DNA of 64,000 nt from Candidatus Saccharicenans sp. (GTDB lineage Bacteria; Acidobacteriota; Aminicenantia; Aminicenantales; Saccharicenantaceae). A model generated the notes under the pieces. The model ran no database searches and was not told the origin of the DNA. It worked only from the letters and a program-made list of their open reading frames with translations. Where the stretch lies: NCBI GenBank assembly GCA_030018265.1, contig JASEFX010000005.1, forward strand, positions 44,556 through 108,555. Reading direction: 5' to 3'. The translations under genes and the position numbers were made by a program. Position 1 is the first letter of the stretch; every line of letters begins with the position of its first letter. This document shows, in pieces, positions 10,793-21,447 of the stretch.

Positions 10793-12136
10793 TCAGGCTT
10801 CCAGCTCTTTGAGAAGGGCGCCATAATATATCGTTTCGGGGGTTGTCCTGGCCTTGAACGAAGCCATAAGAATTATTATCCTCTGCTCAAACTGCGACAG
10901 ATCATCGGCTGAACCCCAGTTCTGAATAGCCAGCAGGTCGGCCAGATCCAGGAGAGATTGCTGGTTGAGTATATCCTGGGTCAGAGCCGGGAAGCGAAAT
11001 TGCTTTCTGGAAATCAGGTAAATTATCTGCAAAAGGAATTTTCTCAGGCTCTCCTGCAGACTGACCAATTCCTGTTTCAGATAAAACTGTTCTTTGGCGT
11101 CAGTTATAAAAGCCAGCTTGTAATGAAGTTTTCTGGCTTCGTCCACAGATTCTTTCAGCCGCAGGAGAATCTCGTTAGCTTCCAGGATGTTCTTTCCTTT
11201 TCCTTCATAATAACCTATCGGATTTGACCCGTTCACATGCTCTTCCCGGTAATATCTTTCCAGTTCCTGACGGGCAATCTCTGGCTCTTCCGCGCTTTTC
11301 ACCTCGCCCCTGGAGACAATTCTTTTTTCCCAGCTCTCCAGCTCCTGCTGCTTCTGAGCGAAGATTTTTCTGATCTGTTCAGCCAGTTTTTCTTCAAGAC
11401 TGGATTTCTCTTCTTTTTCCTCAACTTCTGTCATGGATACCTTATCCGCCTCCATGCGTTCCTCGAACCCTTCTGTTTCTTCCGTTTCCGGTGTCGGGTA
11501 TGATGCCGCCTGTGGCTCAGTTTCCATCTTCTCTTCGATGGCAGGCTCTTCCACTTCACCCGCCTCTGCCGTCACCCCGGGTTCGCCCACACCCTTTTCC
11601 AGAAGAAGAAGTTCTTTCACTTTTCTGAGTTTCTCCAGCTCCGGCGTCAGGTCAAAATTAATGCTTTCCTCCGGCGTTATCAATCGGGTTTCTTCCCTAA
11701 GCCCGAATTTTTCCTCCAGGCCTTTTTTCAGAGAGGCCGCTTTCTCAATCGATTGCCGCCGGAGCTCTTCCAGCTCTCCATGCCATACGCTCAGAAGGTT
11801 GATATCTTCAACAGTTTCCAGGGCCAGTCTTTCTATCTCATTCTGCCTGACCACTATTTTTTCCAGGGTTTCCTGTATTTTTTTCAGGATTCCCTGTCTC
11901 TTTTCTTCGAACTGCTCCCATACCTGACCGTATTCTTCGAGCGCCAGCCACTCTTTCCTGACTGCCTGTTCGATCTCCGCCAGCTGCTGTCTGGCCAGCT
12001 CGCGCTCCCTCTGGATCCTCTCTTCCAGGGCTTTTTCTATCTCCTCTCTCTGGCGGCGAAGATATTCCTCCAGCCGGTTCTCGATTTCCTGAATGATCGA
12101 TAAAGGTTTTTCTACCGGACGTTCATTTTCAGACAT
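10793..12136 (-). CDS. hypothetical coiled-coil protein (447 aa)
   Basis: Long Glu/Arg/Lys-rich heptad-like stretches; no recognised domain. Confidence 0.75.
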   Translation of the reverse strand: MSENERPVEKPLSIIQEIENRLEEYLRRQREEIEKALEERIQRERELARQQLAEIEQAVRKEWLALEEYGQVWEQFEEKRQGILKKIQETLEKIVVRQNEIERLALETVEDINLLSVWHGELEELRRQSIEKAASLKKGLEEKFGLREETRLITPEESINFDLTPELEKLRKVKELLLLEKGVGEPGVTAEAGEVEEPAIEEKMETEPQAASYPTPETEETEGFEERMEADKVSMTEVEEKEEKSSLEEKLAEQIRKIFAQKQQELESWEKRIVSRGEVKSAEEPEIARQELERYYREEHVNGSNPIGYYEGKGKNILEANEILLRLKESVDEARKLHYKLAFITDAKEQFYLKQELVSLQESLRKFLLQIIYLISRKQFRFPALTQDILNQQSLLDLADLLAIQNWGSADDLSQFEQRIIILMASFKARTTPETIYYGALLKELEA

Positions 12137-12600
12137 TGCCCATTCCTTTGCCTGAATTCTGACCTGGACATAGCTATTCTACGTTTGCCCCTTTCTGCCT
12201 GTCAAGGAGACAGGCGGGTGAGATAGCAGAGCAAATTGCAGGCAGCCCCGGGGAAACTCAGGTAACCGTTAGGGACGATAAAAGAGCTAAAGGATCACCC
12301 TGCCTGGATAATTCGTGTTCGAATGAAAACTAAACACCATCATACGGCTGATTAAGTTCCTGCTTAAGCCAGAGGCCGCTGTCTTCAGCCAGCGCAGAAG
12401 AATTTTTGCCCCCATCATCCCAGGTGATGACCGATGATTTCTCCCGAAGACCTCAGAACACTCCGGCCAGAAAACATCACCGCAGCTCCGGTCCTCCCGA
12501 AATTTTTTGCTACCGGCCCGAAAAACCCTGAAGTGAAACACAGGAATGAGAAAAACACTTGCCAGAAAAAAAGATTTATTGTATACAGGGTGGAGAAGCA

Positions 12601-13734
12601 ATGAGCACCGCAGGGCAAAACAAACATCATCTCAGGGTCATTCTGGCTATTCCTGAAAGTAAGCTGCGGCAGTGTCTGAAAGCAATTTGCCAGCAGCTCC
12701 AGGTGGCCGGAGAAGAAATTCCTGAACTTCCCCGTCTGTGGTCTTTTAACCATCTGAAAAACTCAATCATAGTGTTGAGTGAGGAACATCAGGACAGCAG
12801 GAAACTTCTGACTTTTCTGCGACAGTTAAAAAAAGACCAGCCCCGTTCGAGCATCATTCTGCTGACCGCTCCTGCCTCCGGAAAAGAATTCTTGCAGCCT
12901 CTGGAAGAGAACCTGATAGATTTCGTCTGCCCGAAAAACAACCTGCCGGCGATTTTCTCAGCGCTGCGTTCTGAGATCCACAGACGGCTGCTGAAGATGG
13001 AGAACGAAAATTATCTTAAGAACCTGACCAGGCTTAAGCTGGAACATTCGCGGCACATCCGCAAAATGCTGGAGCTGGAGGAAATCTACGACACGACGGT
13101 GGAAAACCTGATAACCGCTCTCGACCTGCGGGATGTGGAAACCTTCGGTCATTCCCGCACGGTCTCCAAATACAGCCAGGTGCTGGCGGAAATTATCGGC
13201 CTCAAAGAAAGGACGGTTCTCGACAACATCAGAAAGGGTGCGCTGCTGCATGACGTCGGTAAAATCGCCATTCCTGATTCTATCCTGAAAAAACCGGGAC
13301 CGCTGACTGCGGAAGAATGGGAGAAGATTAAACTCCATCCTTCTCTCGGCTTCGGACTGATCAAGGAAATGAAGCTGGTAAAAGAGGTCGGCAATATCAT
13401 CCTTTACCATCACGAAAGATACGATGGCCGCGGATATCCGCGCGGGCTGAAGAAAGAGGAGATCCCGCTCGAAGCCCGCATTTTTGCCCTGGCCGACGCC
13501 CTGGATGCGATTACCTCTCACCGTCCCTACCGACCGGAGAAGAATTTCCGCACAGCCCGGAATGAAATAATCAGAAATTCAGGAACTCAGTTCGACCCGA
13601 TGGTGGTGGAAGCTTTCTGCAGCGTGGACATAGAAAGCTGGGAGCACATCCGTTTTGAAACCACGCGTTTGCTCCCTTCCTTTGAGGATTATCAGAAACT
13701 GCTGGCCAGGAAGAATAGAGTTTCCTGCCCTTGA
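12601..13734 (+). CDS. HD-GYP domain protein with receiver-like N-terminus (ORF extends to 12559; ATG at 12601 preferred)
   Basis: GALLHDVGKIAIPD, HHERYDGRGYPRGLKKEEIP; GTGGAG ribosome-binding site before ATG at 12601. Confidence 0.9.
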   Translation: MSTAGQNKHHLRVILAIPESKLRQCLKAICQQLQVAGEEIPELPRLWSFNHLKNSIIVLSEEHQDSRKLLTFLRQLKKDQPRSSIILLTAPASGKEFLQPLEENLIDFVCPKNNLPAIFSALRSEIHRRLLKMENENYLKNLTRLKLEHSRHIRKMLELEEIYDTTVENLITALDLRDVETFGHSRTVSKYSQVLAEIIGLKERTVLDNIRKGALLHDVGKIAIPDSILKKPGPLTAEEWEKIKLHPSLGFGLIKEMKLVKEVGNIILYHHERYDGRGYPRGLKKEEIPLEARIFALADALDAITSHRPYRPEKNFRTARNEIIRNSGTQFDPMVVEAFCSVDIESWEHIRFETTRLLPSFEDYQKLLARKNRVSCP

Positions 13735-13754
13735 GCTGAAACGCCTATCCGTTG

Positions 13755-14603
13755 TCAGCCCGCTTTCCGGGCGGTGATTACTCTGGGCCGGCCTGAATAA
13801 TCCAGATGAACTGCGGTTTCCTGCCAGCCCTCCCGGAAATGCTGCAGAATTTTTTCCTCCTGACCGGCGCCAAACTCAAACACCAGAAATCCCCCGGGTG
13901 TCAGGCATTCGAAGGCTTCTCCGATGAGTCTCTGAATAAACTCCACCCCGGTCGGCCCGGCTACCAGAGCTATTCTGGGTTCAAAATCCCGGACCGGAGG
14001 GTCAAGTTTATGCCACTCATTTTCTGAAACGTACGGCGGATTGCTGACTATCAGATGAAACCTTTTCTTCCTGGATATAAAATATTCAAGGCCGTCGGTG
14101 TGAACAAATTTAACATTTTTCACACCAAGATTTTTAGCGTTCCAGGAAGCGATCTGGAGCGCCCGGCGGGAGATGTCTGAAGCCGTCACCCGGGCCGCGG
14201 GAATTTCTTTCGCCAGAGAAATGGCCAGATTGCCGCAGCCGGTGCCCGCATCGAGAATCTGCGGGCTTTCCGGAAGCGGAAGGCCAAGCGCCTTTTCCAC
14301 CACCAGTTCTGTTTCCGGCCTGGGTATCAGCACCCAGCGATTTACCCTGAACTCCAGACTCCAGAATTCTTTTTTGCCAAGAATGTAAGCCACCGGCCAG
14401 CCAGCCTGTCTCATCCTTACCAGACGATCCAGCTTTGCCAGCACGCCTGGCGGCACCGGCCGATCAAGCTGATGAAAAAATTCAATTTCATCCCAGCCGG
14501 CAGCCTTCTGGATAAACAACCTGGCTTCTATGAAAGGGCAGGCAGAAAAGGACAATTTCCTGGCCGTCTGGCGGAAAAGCTGGTCAAGATTTTTATATTT
14601 CAA
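13755..14603 (-). CDS. prmC: release factor glutamine methyltransferase
   Basis: LDAGTGCGNLAISLA and VSNPPYVSENEW (NPPY); overlaps prfA. Confidence 0.95.
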   Translation of the reverse strand: MKYKNLDQLFRQTARKLSFSACPFIEARLFIQKAAGWDEIEFFHQLDRPVPPGVLAKLDRLVRMRQAGWPVAYILGKKEFWSLEFRVNRWVLIPRPETELVVEKALGLPLPESPQILDAGTGCGNLAISLAKEIPAARVTASDISRRALQIASWNAKNLGVKNVKFVHTDGLEYFISRKKRFHLIVSNPPYVSENEWHKLDPPVRDFEPRIALVAGPTGVEFIQRLIGEAFECLTPGGFLVFEFGAGQEEKILQHFREGWQETAVHLDYSGRPRVITARKAG

Positions 14604-15702
14604 TTTGCTGACCGAGACTCTGTACTGATCTGTTTTCTTTTTCTTCCAGAGCCCTGGTTTGAAAATGAACTATCAGGCGCTCTATCAGCTCGTCAAGCTC
14701 CCCGTCCATGATGCTTTCCACATTGTAAAAATTCTCGTTTAGCCGATGATCAGTGATTCTCGATTGAGGGAAATTGTAGGTCCGGATTTTTTCGCTTCTT
14801 TCGCCCGTCCCCACCTGTTTCCTTCTATCTTCAGAAATTTTGCTTTGCTGTTCCCTGCGGGCAATCTCCAGCAGTCTGGCCCTCAGAATTTTCATGGCCT
14901 TTTCTTTATTCCGGTGCTGCGATTTCTCGTCCTGACAGGAAACGACGATTCCTGAAGGTTTGTGGGTTATTCTGATCGCAGTGTAATTGCGGTTGACGTT
15001 CTGGCCGCCCGGGCCGGAAGCCCCGAAGGCTTCAATCTTCAAATCTTTCGGGTCGATTTTAACGTCAACCTCCTCCGCTTCCGGCAGCACAGCCACGGTG
15101 GCGGTTGAAGTATGAATCCGGCCGGAAGCCTCGGTTTTCGGCACTCTCTGCACCCGGTGGACCCCGCTCTCATATTTCAGAAAGGAATAAACTCTTTTGC
15201 CCTGGATGTTGACAATGGCTTCTTTGATCCCCCCGATGGGAGAATAGCTCACATCCATCAATTCCCATTTCCAGCCCTTATGCTCGGCGTACCTGGTATA
15301 CATTCTCAATAGATCCTGGGCAAAAAGCGATGCTTCATCCCCCCCGGCTCCGGCCCTGATTTCCAGAATGACGTTCTTTTCGTCGTTGGGATCTCGCGGC
15401 AGGAGCATCCTTTTCAATTCTTTCTCAAGATTTTCCTTTTTCTCCTTCAGCTGCTCGAGTTCGGATTCGGCCAGTTTCTTAAGTTCGGGGTCTGCCCGGC
15501 CCTCATCCAGAATAGCTTCCGCTTCGTTCAGGTCCTGAACCACTTTCCTGTATTGTTCGTACTTCCTGATGAGAGGTTCCAGTTCAGACCTTTCCCTGGC
15601 CAGTTCTTTAACTCTGGCGGGATTTGAGGCTATGGCGGGGTCGGACAGAAGGGCAGTAATCTGGTTATATCTTTCTTCTATTACCTTTAATTCCTGGAGC
15701 AT
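14593..15702 (-). CDS. prfA: peptide chain release factor 1
   Basis: GASGPGGQNVNRNYTAIRITHKPSG; 369 aa. Confidence 0.97.
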   Translation of the reverse strand: MLQELKVIEERYNQITALLSDPAIASNPARVKELARERSELEPLIRKYEQYRKVVQDLNEAEAILDEGRADPELKKLAESELEQLKEKKENLEKELKRMLLPRDPNDEKNVILEIRAGAGGDEASLFAQDLLRMYTRYAEHKGWKWELMDVSYSPIGGIKEAIVNIQGKRVYSFLKYESGVHRVQRVPKTEASGRIHTSTATVAVLPEAEEVDVKIDPKDLKIEAFGASGPGGQNVNRNYTAIRITHKPSGIVVSCQDEKSQHRNKEKAMKILRARLLEIARREQQSKISEDRRKQVGTGERSEKIRTYNFPQSRITDHRLNENFYNVESIMDGELDELIERLIVHFQTRALEEKENRSVQSLGQQIEI

Positions 15703-15707
15703 ACGAT

Positions 15708-15917
15708 TTATTTTTTAGTCTTGGCGGCATATTTCTTCCTGAATTTTTCCACCCGTCCGGCGGTGTCGACAATTCTCTGTTTCCCGGTGAAAAAGGGATG
15801 GCACTGAGAACAGATTTCCACCCTTATTTCCTTTTTGGTGGACCTGGTCTTAAAAGTGTTGCCGCAGGCGCAGATGACCGTGCATTCCTGATATTCTGGA
15901 TGAATTCCTTTTTTCAT
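15708..15917 (-). CDS. rpmE: 50S ribosomal protein L31 (start corrected from the longer ORF)
   Basis: [22 protein letters not shown]...[28 protein letters not shown]. Confidence 0.96.
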   Translation of the reverse strand: MKKGIHPEYQECTVICACGNTFKTRSTKKEIRVEICSQCHPFFTGKQRIVDTAGRVEKFRKKYAAKTKK

Positions 15918-15969
15918 GAACCTGTCTCCTCTTAGCTTAGGAAGAAAGATTATAGCAGTTTTTCTGCCC

Positions 15970-16836
15970 TCAGTAAAGGATGCCCTGCTCCCGGCTCTTT
16001 TTCTGGAACAATTCCCAGTCAAGACTGAAAACAGCCGTTTTTTCCACATGGCGGACAATCTCCCGGTAGAGCCGGGAGTCAAGATAATCCTTCAGCGTCT
16101 GGCTCAGAGCCACCACCTGTTCTTCGGCCTGCCATTCATAAACCTGACCATCCTCATCCTTGAGACAGCCGAGATAAACTGCCCAGGCCAGCTGCCGGAA
16201 GGGAACATGGCTGAACTGTCTTCTGATAGCTTTAATCTCCCCTTCTCTAATGGGGTTAACGAACTGAAAATACCTTGAGAACAGAAGGGCGTTATGAAAA
16301 TAAGCCGGAAAAGCCACCAGCGCATCCAGACTGATCAGCTTTCCCAGATACAGAAAAAGTTCCAGAATTTTTCGGGAAAGACTGAGCCCGGGCCTGACCT
16401 GCCCGGGCAATGGTGGATGCTTCTCATCAAAGCTCAAGCGGGGATTCTGCAGGGTTAACCATTCAAACAGCAGGCAGTGCTGCCCTGGAAGCCGGTAACC
16501 ATGCTGGCGGGGAGCGGAAAATTTCACCTCGGCCTCCCGGATCTTCAGGTCAACCACGATCCTCCCGGGCTCTTCTTTTTCCCAGTAAATGAGGAATCTC
16601 TGCACTGGATAATCCGATGAATCAAGCCTGAATTTGAGTGGCCAGAGTTCTCTTTTTTTAGCTTCCTTGAAAAAGCTCCTCTTAGCCAGAAGAGCTATTA
16701 CTTCCTTCAGCGTGTAGCGGCCGAGAAACAGGATAGACCCCCTGGCCGGTCCCAGGCCAGAAAACATTTCTTCCTCGGGGGAGGATGACTCCTGACTCCA
16801 GAAGGGTTCTAATTTTTTATTTTCGCTTTCGGCCAT
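15970..16836 (-). CDS. hypothetical protein (288 aa)
   Basis: Full-length ORF in gene order with good coding character; no recognised domain (DUF3786-like proteins not excluded). Confidence 0.65.
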   Translation of the reverse strand: MAESENKKLEPFWSQESSSPEEEMFSGLGPARGSILFLGRYTLKEVIALLAKRSFFKEAKKRELWPLKFRLDSSDYPVQRFLIYWEKEEPGRIVVDLKIREAEVKFSAPRQHGYRLPGQHCLLFEWLTLQNPRLSFDEKHPPLPGQVRPGLSLSRKILELFLYLGKLISLDALVAFPAYFHNALLFSRYFQFVNPIREGEIKAIRRQFSHVPFRQLAWAVYLGCLKDEDGQVYEWQAEEQVVALSQTLKDYLDSRLYREIVRHVEKTAVFSLDWELFQKKSREQGILY

Positions 16837-16890
16837 TTAATTTTCCCTGAATTTTATTTATTTTACAGAACAATAAATTCCATTTCAATT

Positions 16891-17502
16891 TTAATCAGAT
16901 TCTTGCTCTCCCCGGTCTTTTTCTTTAATGGCCGGAGCCACCCCTTCCCCGCTGTAAAAAGAAAAAATGTCGTCTCCAAAGTCCACCTGCCGGATCAACC
17001 TGAAATCCTGACGAGAGGGCTGGAAACGCCGGTGATGCCTGATGATCAGCAACCCTTCAGGCCTCAGTATCCCGCGTTTCCTGATAACTTTAAGAGGGTT
17101 GCGCTCTCCGAGCATTTCGTACGGCGGGTCGAGAAAAATCAGGTCAAACTGCACCCCCTTTTTGCCCAGCTCAATAACCGCCCGGTTGAATTCTTGATTG
17201 ATCACCAGACCGAGCTCTTCCGCCTGGCACTTCGCCAGATTGGCCTGAATGATTCTGGCCGCCATCGGCAGCTGCTCGATGAAAACAGCTCGCCTGGCTC
17301 CCCGGCTGAGAGCCTCTATTCCGACTGAACCGGTTCCGGCAAAACCGTCAAGAAATAAAGCGTCAACCACCCTGTCCTGAAGTATGTTAAAAAGCGACTC
17401 TCTCAGCCTGGCCGGCAGCGGCCTGACCTCCTCGCTCGGAACCATTTTTAATTTTCTTCCTTTAAAGCGACCGCCAATTATCCTGATCATTTGTTTCCTC
17501 AA
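16891..17502 (-). CDS. rsmD: 16S rRNA (guanine966-N2)-methyltransferase
   Basis: MIRIIGGRFKGRKLK...LRESLFNIL...FAGTGSVGIEALSRGA...DLIFLDPPY. Confidence 0.93.
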   Translation of the reverse strand: MRKQMIRIIGGRFKGRKLKMVPSEEVRPLPARLRESLFNILQDRVVDALFLDGFAGTGSVGIEALSRGARRAVFIEQLPMAARIIQANLAKCQAEELGLVINQEFNRAVIELGKKGVQFDLIFLDPPYEMLGERNPLKVIRKRGILRPEGLLIIRHHRRFQPSRQDFRLIRQVDFGDDIFSFYSGEGVAPAIKEKDRGEQESD

Positions 17503-18113
17503 TAATGAACCAGCAATTTCCCTTTTTCCGTCTCCACCCGGGCAATGCCCTCAGGCAGGTCAAACCAGTCATCCGGATGCCAGGTCTCTAACCCCCGGGC
17601 AGCGGCTATTATGTCTATCATTGCGTTCAGAACCGCCGGTTGAATTCTCTGAGTTTCAAGAAAAAGGCTCTGGAAATTCAACCTTACCTTCCGACTGTTC
17701 TGCTCAATTCTGGCTGAAAAAAAAAGATTCGGCTGACCGGAAATCCCCTGACTTTTGAGATCCAGCACGACCCAGCCTTCCACCCTGTTTTCAGATAATA
17801 TTTTGAGCTTCAACGATTTAAGGCTGTCGGTGCCTTCAGAAATAAGATATTCAAAAAAGGCTGAGACCTCATCTTCGCTGAACACGGCCACTCTTCCCTG
17901 AAATCTGCCGCTCTCCCGGCTGAAATTAGCCGCTTCCTCGAGGAAATTGACGATCCGGAGAACTCCTTCAAGGTTATCTTCCTTTTCCTGACAGAAATTT
18001 CCTACGCAGGCCCGCTCCAGGGCATAAACCTTGAACACGGAGATGGCCAGAATCGAAATACAGAGGAACAGCAGAAAAAATAATTTTTTCATACAGTAGA
18101 ATGCTACCAGCAT
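17499..18113 (-). CDS. hypothetical secreted/membrane-anchored protein
   Basis: N-terminal hydrophobic signal-like segment; ATGA overlap with rsmD. Confidence 0.7.
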   Translation of the reverse strand: MLVAFYCMKKLFFLLFLCISILAISVFKVYALERACVGNFCQEKEDNLEGVLRIVNFLEEAANFSRESGRFQGRVAVFSEDEVSAFFEYLISEGTDSLKSLKLKILSENRVEGWVVLDLKSQGISGQPNLFFSARIEQNSRKVRLNFQSLFLETQRIQPAVLNAMIDIIAAARGLETWHPDDWFDLPEGIARVETEKGKLLVHY

Positions 18114-18175
18114 TCTGACCTTTTGTAAATTTCCCTGATATTCGGCAATTTCTGGCCTGCCTGAAACCGGCTTTC

Positions 18176-18204
18176 TTGACAGGTCAGAGAGCGTAAACTA
18201 TACT
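18176..18204 (+). promoter_or_regulatory. near-consensus sigma70 promoter (TTGACA-17-TATACT) for thiC
   Basis: Exact -35, 5/6 -10, 17-nt spacer; -10 ends 34 nt before the ATG. Confidence 0.75.
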
Positions 18205-18238
18205 GACTTCTGAAAAGCTTCAAAGAAGAGTTAAACCC

Positions 18239-19543
18239 ATGACCCTTATGGAACAGGCACAGCGGGGAGTTTCTTCTCCTGTTATCAAGAAACTGGCGAA
18301 GGAAGAAAGAATAAACCCAGATGAACTATTGTCTCTAATCTCCACCGGCAGGGTGGTAATTCCATATAACCCCAATCATGCCCCCTCCCGCCCGGTGGCC
18401 ATCGGCTGGAGAATGCGAACGAAGGTGAACGTGAACCTCGGAACCTCCCGCGATTTTCCAGACCTCCAGAGTGAGCTTAAGAAGCTGAAAATCAGCATAA
18501 AGTATGGTTCCGACACAGTGATGGACCTGAGCACCGGCGGAGACATCAGAAAAATCAGAAGGAAGCTTCTGTCGCTTTCTCCCTTGCCTCTGGGAACGGT
18601 TCCAGTCTATCAGGCAGCGATCGAAGCCATCAGCAAACGGGGCTCAATCGTCCGGATGACTGAAGACGACCTGTTCTCGGTCATAGAATCCCAGGCGATG
18701 GAGGGAGTTGACTTCATGACCGTTCACTGCGGTCTGACCTTGAAAGCGGTGGAGAGGCTGAAAAAACAGGGAAGAATAGCAGACGTTGTTTCCCGCGGGG
18801 GAGCCTTTCACCTGGCCTGGATGCTTCACAACGAAAAAGAAAATCCGCTGTACGAGAAGTTTGACCGGTTGTTAGAGCTCGCTCGCAGGTATGATTTTAC
18901 CCTGAGCCTGGGTGATGGCCTGAGGCCGGGTTCAGTTCTCGATGCCACCGACCGCCCCCAGATCGAAGAACTCCTCACGCTGGGCGAGCTGGTGCAGAGA
19001 GCCCGGGAAGCCGGAGTTCAGGCGATGGTGGAAGGTCCCGGACATGTGCCCCTCGACCAGGTTGAGATGAATATCAAATTGCAAAAGCGGGTCTGCCAGG
19101 AAGCCCCTTTTTATGTGCTCGGTCCTCTGGTCACCGATATCGCTCCTGGCTATGATCACATTGTCTCAGCCATCGGGGGCGCTCTGGCCGCAGCCGCCGG
19201 AGCCGATTTTCTCTGCTACGTAACTCCGGCTGAACACCTGGGACTGCCCACGATTGACGACGTCAAAGAGGGTCTGATTGCCTCACGCATTGCTGCCCAT
19301 GCCGCGGATATTGTAAAGGGATATCCCGGGGCGGTTGAGCTCGATGCCGAAATTTCCCGCGCGAGGAAAAAACTCGACTGGGACAGGCAGCAAAAACTTT
19401 CTCTCGACCCCGAACGCTTTGCCGAAATCCGACAGCGAAGGAAATCCAGAACAAAAGCCTGCTCCATGTGCGGCGAATTCTGCGCGATGAAAATTGTCAG
19501 TGAATTCCTGAACGGTGGAGAGGCTGATGAGACCTGCGGCTGA
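18239..19543 (+). CDS. thiC: phosphomethylpyrimidine synthase ThiC (or 5-hydroxybenzimidazole synthase-type paralog)
   Basis: NLGTS, STGGDI, DGLRPGS, EGPGHVP, and C-terminal [11 protein letters not shown] cluster motif. Confidence 0.9.
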   Translation: MTLMEQAQRGVSSPVIKKLAKEERINPDELLSLISTGRVVIPYNPNHAPSRPVAIGWRMRTKVNVNLGTSRDFPDLQSELKKLKISIKYGSDTVMDLSTGGDIRKIRRKLLSLSPLPLGTVPVYQAAIEAISKRGSIVRMTEDDLFSVIESQAMEGVDFMTVHCGLTLKAVERLKKQGRIADVVSRGGAFHLAWMLHNEKENPLYEKFDRLLELARRYDFTLSLGDGLRPGSVLDATDRPQIEELLTLGELVQRAREAGVQAMVEGPGHVPLDQVEMNIKLQKRVCQEAPFYVLGPLVTDIAPGYDHIVSAIGGALAAAAGADFLCYVTPAEHLGLPTIDDVKEGLIASRIAAHAADIVKGYPGAVELDAEISRARKKLDWDRQQKLSLDPERFAEIRQRRKSRTKACSMCGEFCAMKIVSEFLNGGEADETCG

Positions 19544-20405
19544 AAAGCTTCTTTTCGGAACCGCCGGCGTTCCCCTATCCTGCCCTGAAGACTCCTCAGC
19601 TCGTGCTGTGGAGGAAGTGCGACGGCTGGGACTCGAGGCCCTTGAACTAGAGTTTGTCCAGGGACTCAACATGGGCACTGAAACTGCCGGACTTATCAGG
19701 ACTTTATCCCGGCAGCACCGGGTAAAGCTGAGTGCTCACGCCCCTTATTTCATCAACCTCAATTCTCCTGAGGCCGGGAAAAAAATGCAGAGTCAGAAAC
19801 TGCTTCTGAGCAGTTTGAGGCTGGCCGCCGCCGCCGGAGCTTCAGACCTGGTATTTCACGGCGGATATTACGGTGCGTGCACCCCTGAGGAAACTCTTCG
19901 GAACATCAAAAATTCGCTCAGAGAAATCCTTTCGATCGTCCGGTCGGAAAACATCCCGGTCCGATTGAGAATCGAAACGACCGGCAAAAAAAAGCAATTC
20001 GGCAGTCTGGATGAAGTTCTTTCGCTCTGCCGGGAACTTGAAGGTCTCTGGCCCTGTCTTGACTTCGCTCACATATACGCCCGTGAAGGAAAAGTAAATT
20101 CCTACGACGAGTTCTGCCGGGTTCTTAACAAAGTGGAAAAAAAGCTCGGGCGAAGCGCGATAAAAAACGCTCACATCCACATTTCAGGAGTCAGGTTCAA
20201 CCAGAGCGGAGAACTCAAACACCTCAACCTGGAAGAATCCGACTTTCGCTTCGACGAATGGCTGCAGGCGCTGGTGGACCTGGGAGTGGCCGGAACGGTG
20301 ATCTGCGAAAGCCCGGCCCTGGAATCAGAAGCTCTTATGCTAAAAAATCTGTATAAAAACCTCAGAAGCAAGAAATCCGCTTCCGAACAGCCGGCGGAAA
20401 CTTAA
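19527..20405 (+). CDS. endonuclease IV-like xylose-isomerase-fold TIM-barrel protein
   Basis: [38 protein letters not shown] motifs; ORF extends upstream to 19515. Confidence 0.8.
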   Translation: MRPAAEKLLFGTAGVPLSCPEDSSARAVEEVRRLGLEALELEFVQGLNMGTETAGLIRTLSRQHRVKLSAHAPYFINLNSPEAGKKMQSQKLLLSSLRLAAAAGASDLVFHGGYYGACTPEETLRNIKNSLREILSIVRSENIPVRLRIETTGKKKQFGSLDEVLSLCRELEGLWPCLDFAHIYAREGKVNSYDEFCRVLNKVEKKLGRSAIKNAHIHISGVRFNQSGELKHLNLEESDFRFDEWLQALVDLGVAGTVICESPALESEALMLKNLYKNLRSKKSASEQPAET

Positions 20406-20630
20406 AGAAACAAGTCCGAAGAAGAAAAATACCGCCCGGCCATAGACTTCTGCCGGCTGCGGTCAAAAACGGTCAGTCACCCAGTTCACTTCGGTTCTTC
20501 CTTCAGAACACATGCCCGGCCAGAAGAATGCTATTTCCCGTGGATACCCTGTTCTGTGGAAACACTCCCCTCCTCGATCGCTTTCTGTCATTCGTTAAAA
20601 TTCAGCCCACCAATCTTCTTCAGCCAATTC

Positions 20631-20659
20631 TTGACATATGAAAGGGTTAAGCATAAACT
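20631..20659 (+). promoter_or_regulatory. predicted sigma70 promoter (TTGACA-17-TAAACT) upstream of the por operon
   Basis: Exact -35, 17-nt spacer; implies a leader of about 230 nt. Confidence 0.6.
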
Positions 20660-20762
20660 GAATTCTAACTTTATCATTAAATTAAGCTGATGGACTCAAA
20701 CATAAGCTCTTTGTTAAAAACTATTTCTGACAGTTCAACCTCATCTACCAAAAGATCGAAAA

Positions 20763-20844
20763 CCCGGAGACACACGGAAAGCCAGCAAAAATCGGTTTAC
20801 CCGAAAGATGGGCAGATTTTTTTGACTTTCCGGGCAGCCGATTT
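20763..20844 (+). promoter_or_regulatory. candidate structured 5' leader of the por operon
   Basis: CCCGGAGA(20763-20770) pairs TTTCCGGG(20827-20834); AAATCGGTT(20789-20797) pairs AGCCGATTT(20836-20844); internal CCC/GGG hairpin near T7 (20817-20823). Confidence 0.35.
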
Positions 20845-20894
20845 AACCTCTATTTCCCGACATATTTCCTCAAAATCAAGAAAAGGAGAGGTCG

Positions 20895-21437
20895 ATGATT
20901 GAAATTCGTTTTCATGGACGAGGCGGTCAGGGAACGGTGGTCGCTTCGAAGATTCTGGCCGATGCCCTGGCCAAAGAGGGTAATTACGTCCAGGCTTATC
21001 CGGAATTTGGAGTTGAGCGGCGGGGAGCCCCGGTTTACGCCTTCATCCGCATCGACAGCAAACCCATCTATGACAAAAGCAAAATCTACCACCCTGACCA
21101 TGTGGTGGTAGTCGACCCGACGCTGGTTGAAGCCATCGACGTAACCGAGGGGCTCAAGGATGGCGGATACATAATCATCAACAGCGAAAACTCGCCCGAG
21201 CATTTCAAATTTCCGGACAGGTACAAAGTTTTCACCATCAACGCCACAGAAATTGCGGTTAAACACAGGCTGGGAACTCTGGCCGCTCCCATCGTCAACA
21301 CGGCCATTGCCGGAGCGGTGGTGAAAATTCTCAATCTCACCAGGCTGGAATCGCTGGTTGAAGCTATAAGAGAAGGAGTTCCGATCAAGCCTGAGGATAA
21401 TGTTAAGGCCGCGATTGAAGCGTACGAACGAGCCTGA
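20895..21437 (+). CDS. porC: 2-oxoacid (pyruvate):ferredoxin oxidoreductase gamma subunit
   Basis: IEIRFHGRGGQGTVVASKILADAL...PEFGVERRGAPVYAFIRI. Confidence 0.93.
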   Translation: MIEIRFHGRGGQGTVVASKILADALAKEGNYVQAYPEFGVERRGAPVYAFIRIDSKPIYDKSKIYHPDHVVVVDPTLVEAIDVTEGLKDGGYIIINSENSPEHFKFPDRYKVFTINATEIAVKHRLGTLAAPIVNTAIAGAVVKILNLTRLESLVEAIREGVPIKPEDNVKAAIEAYERA

Positions 21438-21447
21438 AGGAGGAATC

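Noticed and set aside
12137-12600. Possible structured ncRNA in the 460-bp gap before the HD-GYP gene (hairpin CCTGTC-AAGGA-GACAGG)
   Set aside because: Only one short hairpin; no match to RNase P, tmRNA, 6S or riboswitch consensus that I could recognise
20690-20902. 70-aa ORF in the por leader as a real gene
   Set aside because: Ser/Lys-rich, no clear ribosome-binding site, overlaps porC start; leader RNA interpretation preferred, though a leader peptide is not excluded
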